Positions 48,565-60,500 of a DNA stretch of 64,000 bases are shown here, piece by piece (within the stretch, counting starts at the first letter, position 1; each line of letters begins with the position of its first letter). Made by a program: the position numbers and the translations under genes. The stretch spans positions 13,266,001-13,330,000 of the forward strand of contig OU612068.1 in NCBI GenBank assembly GCA_914767715.1. Reading direction: 5' to 3'. This DNA comes from Membranipora membranacea. Lineage: Eukaryota > Bryozoa > Gymnolaemata > Cheilostomatida > Membraniporidae. A model generated the notes under the pieces. That model made no database searches. It was not told the origin of the DNA and saw nothing but the letters and a program-made list of their open reading frames with translations.

Positions 48565-51500
48565 CTATGTCAGAGTGAATATCTTCACCCCTTCTTCCCT
48601 ACATGCCAGAGCTAATGTTGTTCCATCTTCTGATAGGCTGATATCAAGAACCGCTTCAGTTTTTTCCAGTCCATCACAAAGCAACTTCTTCATGAGTATA
48701 CCTTAAACGAATTAAAATCAAGTCTGTGGAATGTTTAACAGAAGGGATGGACATTTTATTTATAAATTTTTTTTTTATGCGATAAGAAATTTAAAAGACC
48801 ATTTAATTAAGGTTATTAGTATTAGTATTATCCGTATTAGTATTATTATAACCAATATTGTAAACATAGCTAAAGCAGCCAGCTATTTCTCTCAGCTGTT
48901 TACGCTTTCCTTTTGTTCTAAGTTCTATAGCTATGAGCTATGACTCATTTGTTTTTACCATCAGCCAGATTATTACACCCGGCAGCTCGGAGGAAGGGTT
49001 ATCTCTGGCCGCCAGTATATCTTAATGATTATTGTGTTTCAACTCAGCTCCAAGTCAGGAACCCGATAGAACCCTACACTATGTAAGTTCATTTTTTTAA
49101 ATTAATAAGATTAATCTGATGCGTTCTTAAATGTAGCAAATTGTTTGTGTAGTCTTTTATCGATTGCTATGATTGTATCTTAAATTTGAGAGCGTTTTAT
49201 TATGTCAAGTATTCAGTATTCATTATAACAGCAAACCAAACGTTTTAGAAAACTATCTATACCCTTTTTAGCGGTGTAAATTATCTACTTGGAGGAGTTA
49301 TATTCTCGCTGGTTTAAACATCCACTCCAATCAATAATTGTAAGAGTTTTAATATATTTTGTGATTCGCGTACTATGTTAATTGTTTTTGTCTTGTTTTC
49401 AATTCTGATATTGAATTTAATTCTATATACTAGCTTCATTGCATACTGTATGTTAAATCGTTTCGTCTTGTCCTGTTCTATCGTTACAATGTCAGTACTT
49501 TTTATAGGTTTATAGCATCTGATAACATTCAAGAGTGGAGGAAATAGGTCAGTCATAGACTATATATCGATGAGAAGACACCACTTAGTAGTGAGGAACT
49601 GCAAGGTAGTGCCAGGAGAGTCTATAGCACCACAGCATAGACTTCTCATAGCGGATCTTACAGGGAAGAGAAAGCGAGAGCGGCGAAGGAAAAGAAAGGC
49701 TAGGAATAAGTGGTGGAAGCTAAAGGAAGAAGGATAGGAGTATATAGAGAAATTAACTGAATATATCGAGAGTAAGGAGACAAGAGAATGGAAATGGGGA
49801 AATACGTACCAGAAGGCAGTTGAACTAGCAAAAGAAGAACTCGGCGAAACATCTGGAGGGAAACACCTAGAGAAAGAGTCTTGGTTTTGGAATTCAGAGG
49901 TACAGGAAGCAGTAGTACAGAAACGTGCTGCTTTTAAGGAGCGGCAGAGAGCGAAGGACAGACTGGAGATGGACTCAGAGGAGGCTGAAGCCAAAGAAAG
50001 AGACTATAGAGAACGTGGCAATAGCAGAAAAAAGGGGTATGAGAAGTTGTATGAAGATGTCAAAGAAAATGGACCAAAGAACGTCTATAAGCTTGCCAAA
50101 ACCAGAAAAAGGAGGTTTCAAGACATAGACAGGATGATCTTTGTGAAGGATAGAGAGCAAAAAATCTTGTGTGGAGACGATGATATTAAATAGAAACTGA
50201 GGGAATAATTTGACAAGTTGCTCAACACCAAAAATGAAAGGAAGGACTTACAGAGGAGCGATGGAATAGAGTGACCGATGAGGCTGATAAGCAAATCCGA
50301 AGTCAAAATACAGTTAGAAAAGATGAAATATATTGGCAACTGGACCAGACGAGTTCCCATAGAGGTAGTGGAGAGTCTTGGGCAGACAGGTTTAGCCTGG
50401 ATGACAGCTGCACTACAAGATGTGCAGGAAAATGGGATACCACCACGATGGAGAAAAGTAAGATCACACCTCTGTATAAGCAAAAAGAAGATCCTGAGAA
50501 AAATGAGAAATCTAGAATTTAACATATGTTAATCTATGAAATCACATTTGGAATGTAGACATGTTGGGCTTTCCTTCCGCTGCTGCCAATTAATCCAAAG
50601 TTGTGAAACTTACATGCTGCATTTTAAATAAATTTCCAAGGATGTGTTGACAGCCCTTACACACATCCTTTAAACACAATTGCCGATAGACGCACAGAAT
50701 AAAAGAACAAATCCACACCTGTTGTTGTATCAAAATAATATTGTCTATCATCTTATTATCCTTCCAATAACTTTGGGGAGCTCGAATTTTCAATCCCATG
50801 AAAATTTATCAGGAAATAGGGACACAGACTTTTATAAAAATGACTATAGTGAGACTTTTCTTGTCATCCGTCAAATAAATGTATTTTCACAGTAAATTGT
50901 GTCATGTGGGCCAATATGAGTATTTTACAGAGCGCATTGTAAATTTAAAAATCATGTGTTCTGTTAAATTCAGTGAAGGTGTATAATAGCGTCTTACCTT
51001 CTGGGGTGATAAGGTAGATTGTGCTTCCAACGGTAGAATTAACATATATGTAACCATGTTTATCGACACAGATCCCAGACGGCCTAGCGAGATCCCGACA
51101 TGTCCACACTGGATCTGAGTTGGCCTGTAGTCTGAACTTGTAGAGACATCCAGCGTCATAATCAGTGACAAGAACTGAGTCATCTAGTAGTAAGACACCA
51201 AACGGTCGCTGCAGGTGACCAAAACCGATTTTCATCAGATGTTTTCCTTCTGTGGTCCAAATATGGACCACATCTTCCACATCATCACAAACTGAAATAT
51301 ACTGATTAGAAAAGGATAAATGAAAAAGACTACTATTATCCTGGGTAAATCTACACAATGTTGTTTGTGGGTCTGTCAGAGTGTTCTTACAGGATATTTT
51401 CACTTCTCGCTCAGTGTGGTCTTTGCTGTACAAAATGGCAAAGGCATATTTATCTATTTTCCTGATGCACATGACATGACCGGGTATGTTAACTTGCTTC

Positions 51501-54500
51501 TTTTGTGAGTGTTTGTTGAGTGTGAGAACACCCTTATCTGTTCCACAAACAATATCCTTCCCATGCCATGCTACTGAGTAAACACCCAATGCATCACTGG
51601 GTAGAGTCTTTATATACTTGAGTTTGATTGATTTTGGGTCTGAGATGCTCATCTGGGAGAAAAGTTCTTCAGCAAACAGTCCTAGAAACCCAATGAAATG
51701 ACCATTATTAGAGATGTTCAGTTTAACCAAAATATATATAAAGATTTGGGTATTGTGCCGCAATGAGTCCAGCAGTTTGCCATAGAGCCACTGCCCAAAA
51801 GGCCACTGGTCATAAGGCCACTGTCCAAAAAGCCACTGCCCAAAAAGCCACTGGTTCAATGGTTACATAATAGAAGTCTGATACCAACTTTCTATTGACA
51901 TGTTTTTTTGGGCCCATAAAAATAAATTCTAGCTCTTGATATGCCATTTGTCAATGACTTTTATTTGTAATCACTGATTCCCATTTTAGTAAAGTTAGAA
52001 AAGATTCCACCCACCATTTGCAAATAATTATTTTAAATGGCTCCACCTGGCCATCTTCTCACACATTTTTCCTGTACCGTAACCCCCAATTAATACCTTA
52101 TAATGTATCTAAATGGCCAAATTGAAGTCATCCCAAGCAAACAGTCAGCACTTCTAGATCGAAGCGATGCCGAACTGAGAAGCGACAGCGGCGTAGCTTT
52201 TTGGTTTTTTTTCATAATAATGACAATAATTAATATTCACACGGAAAGATTTTTAGTATCATTTTTACCCAATGCACCCTGTGATCTATTTTGATTATCA
52301 CAAGGTTATATTGGATCTGATACTAAACAAAAGCTAAACTCTCTTGTGATCAAAACAAGCCTCTACCGAAATCTATCTGTGCATCCATCGAATGTTTTTT
52401 ACCATTGATGGCCAACAAACTTAACCGACTCAATATGATCGCTATTGCTCAAAGTTTTGTAACCTGATCACTGACTTTTTCTGTTGTTGGCATGTGAAAT
52501 GTCAAAATCAGAAAAGCTACAACTGTTTGCTTGTGATGACTTTAATTTGTCCATCAAGATACATTATAATGTTTTAATTAGGGGTTACGATACAGAAGAA
52601 ATGTGTGAGAAGATGTCCGGGTGGAGTTATTTAAAATGATTATTTGCAAAGGGTGGGTGGGATCTTTTCTAACTGTACTAAAATGGGAATCACTGAGTAG
52701 AAATAAAAAGTTATTGAAAATTGGCATATCAAGAGCTAGAATTTTGTTTTACGGGCACAAAAAACATATCAATGGCTTTTTGGCCAGTGCCCTTATGGGT
52801 AGTGGCCTTTTGACCAGTGGCCTTTTGACCAGTGGCCTTATGACCAGTGGCCAATTGGCCAGTGGCCATTTGGCCTGTGGCTTTATGGCCAGTGGCCTTT
52901 TGGCCAATGGCTTTATGGCCAGTGGCTTTATGGCCAGTGGCTTTATGGCCAGTGGCTTTATGGCCAGTGGCTTTTTGGCCTGTCTTAACAAGCTTTGTTC
53001 GAACAAAGCTTGTTAAGACAGGCTACAGTTACCTATGCTTTGTATTTAGGTGTGTTTCACAGTATCTAAATGGAGATCGGACAGCTCCAATAATAGGCTC
53101 ATATCCATACATGAAAACTGACTATTTAAGCCTATCAGCCTACCTTTCAAAATAGCGTTTTGACTCAGAATCTTTGGTCTAGGTGGTAACTCTGGAGGGG
53201 AGACATACTCAGCAGGTTGACTGATATCTATACTCCTCTGGAGAGACTCAAACTTGGTGATAACTTCTGAGCCTTTCATGTCCTGAAATCTTCTGTTGAG
53301 CTCCTTCCATTGTGTCTCAAGTCTGTCTCTCTGCTCAGTCAGCTGAGCGCTGTAGGCTTCTACTAGAGAAACAGACTTGGCCTGATGTACTTTTAACTCA
53401 TTCTTCATCTGTTCTGCACTCTTTCTTATTGTTTTAATCTGCAACAATTACAGGTTATACTACAAAGTTATAGTTTTATGTCCTTAGATATATTTGGGAA
53501 GAAAAAAAGAGATTGACAAAAAATAACGCATGAAATAGATCAATTGAATGCTGTAGGTTTGCAAAGTGAGATCTAGAGATCAGAATCGTATTGTGATGAA
53601 GCTGAAACGTAAAACCTGAAAACCTGGCTTAAACCTATTCAAAGCCGTATTGTTTTCAAATTATACTAGCCTAAGCTACAAAGGAAGCGCCTTGGCTACC
53701 ATGATCATTGAAACTTTTCACAAGTTTTTTTACTCAACAACCTCTAGACTGCTACAATGAGAATTTTTTCAAAAAGCTGGAGTTAACTTACTGCTTTCTC
53801 AACCCTCTCATCGATCTCCTTCATCATCTGTGTTACTTCACACTCAACATCATACAGACTACTCCATGACTTCTTCTCAAGGTTTAGACCTTCAGTAACC
53901 TGGTCAGCTATCTTCTTTATCTTAGCATTCAACTTAAGCCTCATGTTGTCAGCCATCATACTGATCGATGATGTTGCATGAATACCTAGTACCAGAACCA
54001 ACCTTAATGGTAATGCAGTGCAGTGATTCATAGCAATATACAACAAATATATCAATACAAACATTTCTGTTTTGGGATCTTGTATTATAATATCGTTCAA
54101 ATCCTATTTAATCTGCAGTGACCTCAATAAACTAGTGACAGAGAGTAGGAATGTGTAGTACCAAAAGATACTTTGTTAAGGTTATGATACCAGCGTTGAC
54201 CGATTTGGACATTTTATATACCGTTGGAAAGCTGCTGAGCTACTGATCGCTAATTGCTCATCAAAAATGTCATTGGATGACGTTGCGTCATTTTATCGGA
54301 GAAATGAGGCCGAAAAGGCTGTTTTTAGCAAAGTGGATGGCTGTGCTACATTGATTGCTACAAATTTCTAAACAGGTTACATTCATTCTTAGAGACATAG
54401 TTCATCCTAATTTTAGGTTGAAAATAATATTTGATGAGCCCAAAATGGCTTTTTACGTCACGCCATGATGCGTGTTGTTTTTTATCTTTGATGATATAAT

Positions 54501-57500
54501 CCTAAATTTTAAGCAACGATTTGAGACAGTTCGAATAAAAAAGGGCCAAATTTTTTGCTTTTTTCCACTATATTACTGTTTAAATGACACACACCACAAA
54601 TTTCAGCAGTATATCAAATGTATCAATATCAGCATAGACCATCAAAGGTAGATACGTTTTGCGCCATTTATCAATAACGTCAAACATGCTGTCAAAAGGT
54701 CCAGCACTAAGGACAGACAAATTTATTTTGAAAATTCTCACATACGAAGCTGCTTTGATAAGCATGGCACAAACAGGAAATGCCAACAGAATATGGCACT
54801 ATGTATTTGTCTTCCTCGAATTATACCGCACAGAATGCCCAAAACAGCCAATTTAAGGGGCTTTTCAAGGTGTTTTTCGGCATTCTGTGTGGTATAATTC
54901 GAGGAAGACAAATACATAGTGCCATATTCTGTTGGCATTTCCTGTTTTTACTATGCTTAATCAAAGCGGCTTCATATGCGAGAATTTTCAAAATAAATTT
55001 GTCTGGCCTAAGTGCTGGACCTTTTGACAGCATGTTTGACGTTATTGATAAATGGCACAAAACGTATCTACCTTTGATGGTCTATGCTGATATTGATACA
55101 TTTGATATACTGCTGAAATTTGTGGTGTGTGTCATTTAAACAGCAATATAGTGGGAAAAAGCAAAAAATTTGGCCCTTTTTTATTCGAACTGTCTCAAAT
55201 CGTTGCTTAAAATTTCGCATTATATCATCAAAGTTAAAAAACCACACGCATTATGCATGACGTAAAAAGCCACTTTGGGCTCATCAAATATTATTTTCAA
55301 CCTAAAATTAGGATGAACTATGTCTCTAAAAATGAGTGTAACCTGTTTTGAACTTTCTAGTAATCAATGTAGCGCAGCCATCCACTTTGTTAAAAGCAGC
55401 CTTTTCGGCCTCATTTCTCCGATAAAATGACGCAACGTAATCCAATCACGTTTTTGATGAGCAATTAGCGATCAGTAGCTCAGCAGCTTTCCAACGGTAT
55501 ACCGTAATTCCTCACATATAAGACACCCCCCTTGGGAAAAGTAAAAATGCTCCAGTTATAAAGCACCCATTTGAAAAAAAAACTGACCTCGATGGGATTC
55601 AACCCGCAACATTCTTAATAAACAGTGATTACCGGGCAGACGCTCTACACACTGAGCTATTCAGACTGGCTTCAAAAGCTGAGCTTTGATACGCGACTTA
55701 TAGGTGAGGAATTACGGTATAAAATGTCCAAATCGGTCAACGCTGGTATCATAACCTTAAATTAGGTGTCTGTCATAATCATCAAACCAACTGACCTTCC
55801 TCTTCTTTGCTTTGGGGACAACTTGACAGCTTCGGTTGACATGTCTTACAGAATACTTGGTGGCAGTTGTAACAAGCAACAGTCAGTTTTTGATCCTCAT
55901 GGTCTGAGCAGTAAACTGGTGTATACCTCTCTGGATTAGAGGAATATACAGATATGTCTATCTGCCGGTGCTTACTCGTGAAAAACACTGAGGATTGCTC
56001 GTGAAGCTGAAAATAAGAGAGCGACTAAAGTTGCGAGATTGCCACAGTTATGGTTAATATAAGTCAATCATTATTGTTCTGAATCATGCCAGAGACATTT
56101 GGGTGCTAAAAAGGCTTGTTTCAAAGTTAAATGGTTCGAGTAAACATTTTTTTCTTGATAGTTTTGTCTGGATATATAACATGTTTTGCATATAAATAGA
56201 TTGTTGGTTAAAGCTCGCTTCCAAAAAGAATAGTTGGTGGTATGCAATGCCTTTTATCATGGACTGGGAGTTTTGACTTGATTATTTGAGCACAATTGCA
56301 GAAACCAACCCAACCCATCAACTAAAAGACCAAGCCATTCTCAGGATACGGTCTTAAAGGGTCTCAAGCTTGATGAAGCCTTTGAAAGATAAAACACCAT
56401 AATAAATGGCCCACATAATATTTCTTCAACTTATATTTTAGTTTGAGTTTATTCCACCGAAATCAGCTGGTGAAAAGCTTGGGATTGTTCCTAAGTTCTG
56501 TTGAAAAATAATTGTAACCCCTTCACCAATCAGACGAGTACCCTTATGTTTATCAATCTGCTCCATTCACACAGACTGGCCAGCGATAATGGCCTCTCAT
56601 CACAAAACTAATTCTTACCTTGAAGTCATGATCACAAAGTTTCTTCTCACAGTCCAGGCAATAACACACAGCTTTCTTCTCAGTGCAAATATCACATAAA
56701 ATGTGATCAAAGCTGACTGCTGGATTCTCAGTAGATAATACATCATTATCAGTTTCTGATGGTCTCATATAGGCTCTCATTCCAGTCCATTCAGGTCCAT
56801 ATAATTTCCTTATAAAGAATAATAATACATCTTTATAACAGCAATTATTTGGACCTACATCTAACACGAATCAAAATTCAAGTATCCACTCGTCAACAAT
56901 ACCATTTACAGTTTTCTTTCCTGTAAACCTCAGTTTTTGATGATTGTAGAAATGTGCACGAGTTATTCATGATATTGAGTAGTTGGCTAAATGAATGTTC
57001 CGCTATACCAGTACAGTAAAGCATCACTTGGCACTTAGACCACTGCTGCCACACAGCCAAATGTGTGCTTATAGAATTATGTGTAGCTTAAAACTAATAA
57101 AATGAGGCTGCATTCTCAGCATTGTCACCTAATGAGCAAATAATTTGCAAATATTGATCATCAAAAGTAGGGTATGAAATTAATTATCTACCGCATCCGG
57201 TGACGTAGTTACCGGCTCACTAGTGCACACTGTACACGTCATAAGCTGGTGCGTAGATTTCATGCCCTGATTTTGAAGATCAGTTTGTGCAAATCGTTTG
57301 TCCATTAGGTGACAATTATGAGATTTAAGTCTCAATTTATTATCTTGGAGCTATGCAGAATTCAATGAGCACAATTTTGCATGAGTGGCAGCAGTAGTTA
57401 AGGAAGGAGAGATGCTTTGATCTTGCATTCTCGGGTGCTCTTCTACACAATCTGAGCTATTCCCAGATTTACACAAATATAACATACCCACACACAGGGC

Positions 57501-60500
57501 AGTCTTTCTTAGCATCCTCTTCTAAACAGGGTAAACAGAATACATGAGAACAGGGTAACATGCTTGGGTTCTATCATGTATGTTATGGCGGCCCGTAGCA
57601 CCTTTATTAATGCGCATTAATTAACATGCTAACTCGCTAACTCGCTAATGCGCATTAGTTAACATGCTAACTCGCTAATGCGCATTAATTAACATGCTAA
57701 CTCACTAACTCGCAGTTAAACCTGTTTTGGGTAATGACTGTATTATCAAAGATGGGCTTTGTGATAGGCACTTACACCACTACCATACCTGCCATGACCC
57801 TGGAGCTATTTCAAACTACTTACATGGGAGATTGTGAGATGCCAATTCTTCTTGATCAATCATTGAGTCAATGTCTTAGGTCTGTTGTATTATTATTTAC
57901 ATCACATGTTGGTCATGTGATCGCACTCTTATGTGGAGGACACAAATTGATTGTGGCTCTTTGGTTTTGGAGTTAGTTAGTGGATCACCATGAGGAGCCT
58001 GAAGCAGACAAATTAATGAAGAAACTTATACATAGATAGTTAAATGAGTTAGGGCTGGCCTGCTATAAAGAACCACAAGAAGAACACTTACCAGGTAACA
58101 TTACTTTACATCAAGGTATCACTCACTCATTTTGGCCAAAGTTGCATGCATGGAATGGATAGCCATGGATTTACATGCAACAGCCCATGGGAATGGCCCA
58201 ATGGGTCTTGATGGATGGCCCTAGCCTAGACTGCTCTGCAATCTTTCTATCCAACCCACAGGTCTACTCCAAAACCTGGGATTTCACTCCAAAATCCCTA
58301 TTTTCACACCTCAAATAACACAGGTTGGATCACAGGTCTTCTCCAAAACCCCAGGTTTTTGGAGTAGACCTGTGATCCAACCTGTGTCATTTGAGGTGTG
58401 AAAATAGGGTGACTCAAAATTAGTGACTGGAGTTTTGGCAGGTCTGGTACTTCATTACAGTCAATGTTGTATGACAAATTTCCATCAATCACTTTGTTAT
58501 GCGCAGTTCTAAGAATGCGCAGTTTTAAGAATGCGCAGTTCTAAGAATGCGCAGTTTTAAGAATGCGCAGTTCTAAGAATGCGCAGTTTTAAGAATGCGC
58601 AGTTCTAAGAATGCGCAGTTCTAACAATGCGCAGTTCTAGCAATGCGCATTTCTAACAATGAGCATTTATAATAATGTGCAATGTTTTGTGTACTTTTCA
58701 TTCAGTGATTACTTTAATATGTATTTTGGTTTCTCACCTTATCCATGTTACTGTCATCTCAAGTGGATCACCCTATTCTTCCAAAGAGTAGACAACTCTC
58801 CTTTAGTTGCCATACCTTTAGATTTTGTGTGACATATGATGTGATATTATTTCTTGGTAATAAAATCATGATGGCTAATTTAGTCCAGCTCCAAACCTCA
58901 TATTACGTTTGTCTTGGTTTGATATATTGTTCCAATGTTCCGGGACCTAAAATGTTTCCGCTTACGGTTTTAATAATCTTTTATAGATATTCCATACTAT
59001 GTCTCCATTACATTAATCTTTGATAATCTTTTTCCCACAGTGAAACCGCTGCATATAGTGTAGTGTCTAGCCTACAGAACTGTTGGGTTAGTCCAGAACA
59101 TAAGACATGTCTATATACTTGGGTCGAAGTATGAAGAGAGAGTATCCAAGACTGCACAAATCCGCACAACACTTGTACAGTTTCTTCTCACAACGGGGAG
59201 AATTCTCCCTGCTCCAAAGCTAAATAATGATACTTTCAAATTTCAAATTAAACTCATTGTCATTTTATTAGGAAAGAGTGTGGTGATTTTTCTGGTTGTT
59301 TATTTATTGCAAAATACCTGTTTAATGATAAATATATACATATGATGAAAAATTTTGTTTATTGAATATAAAAATGGAGGAGGAGAAAAATTTAATTGGT
59401 TTGATAGCTTTGCTGCAGGAGTCATCGCTCTCACCATTCAGAGTAAGCTCTATGACTTTCTAAAAAGGAGAATAACAACACAGTTGGTTTCCTACAATGC
59501 ATTTGGTCCAACTACACTGATACAGCAGGGATACAGTGCTTCTTTCAAGACTCCTTTGTATTCTAAGGAGTTGTCCTCTCTTGTTCAGAGGTCTCAACTC
59601 AATAGTTGAACGATTCGTTAGATTGAATGGTAACAGAGCCAGATGGTACACTCAAAGTAGGGCTCATATAGTAAAAAGTGATCACGCACTTAGAATTTGC
59701 CTAGCAATGACCTTTATTATTTGTTTGTTATTTTTGCAGAGAAACTAAGCTAGGACTTACTTGAAAGACCCTACACAGTCTTTAGTGTTTCAAGCAAACT
59801 TGACTACCTGAAAATGCCAATCTTAAAATCTGTGTGTCATGTCATTGTACTGATCCAGATAGCATATCTTGACAAACTTTGTTGGTGCCCCCTCCTCAAC
59901 CAACATAACCAACATCAAGGTTGTCATGACAGGCCATTAGCTGGTTTACTTACATCTTTTTTTAAGACACTGAAGTTAACGTCGATTCTGATTAGGTGCA
60001 GCCCTATAGAGATCCCCCATCTTCTCGATCACTACAGTATCATTGTAACCCAGTGCCCTCTCAGCACCTTCGAAAGATAGACATATCCATTACTAGCAGG
60101 CAGCAAAGGCAGTGCATGCAGGCAAACAAAATTGGGGTAAAACATAGCATAACATAACATTTTTTCGTAAAGAACATAATGGGGGTACTTTGTCCTGTAT
60201 GTGAAGGAAGACTTTTGTCAGATTGATGAATTACTGTGCCTGAATGTGTTGGTGTTGGCAGTAAGTTACAGCCTAATAAAGCAAGAGATTGGCCTTAGCC
60301 TAGCTCAACTAAGTTTCGGTAATTTCTATTTATCTAAACCAAGTTCTCTCAAACTCTTCTCCTTGACAAACAGATAAAAAAAACTGAGCAATGTAGATTG
60401 AAACGGTCGCCGCCAACCAGGTAGTATTAATATATTTATCAACATACAAACAACTCACCTTCAATCCTCTGATTTGAGGTTTATCCGAACTCCACACACA

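Larger units (their letters stand above)
51770..53025. mobile_element. fold-back element with minisatellite ends, gene F intron 5
   Basis: Two inverted arms, about 51770-52145 and 52525-53000, match with small differences (for example TTCTCACACATTTTTCCTGTA against TACAGAAGAAATGTGTGAGAA). The outer ends consist of GGCCAGTGGCTTTATGGCC-type 15-base repeats. There are a few copies at 51780-51850 and about fifteen at 52770-52985. No transposase is present. The centre (52145-52525) is noncoding. Confidence 0.8.

Noticed and set aside
52749-53155. Open frames of 85-131 codons on both strands in the minisatellite
   Set aside because: The 15-base period keeps all frames open. The protein would be a simple repeat (LWPVA or ASGFM).
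54580-55139. Two similar open frames on opposite strands in the palindrome
   Set aside because: They are the same sequence in the two inverted arms. Without recognisable protein similarity I keep this only as an observation under the fold-back element.
58499-58665. CRISPR-like array
   Set aside because: Repeats are directly adjacent with no unique spacers, and the genome is eukaryotic.
58745-59748. Several 60-90-codon frames in the insert
   Set aside because: No family similarity and no consistent splice signals around them.
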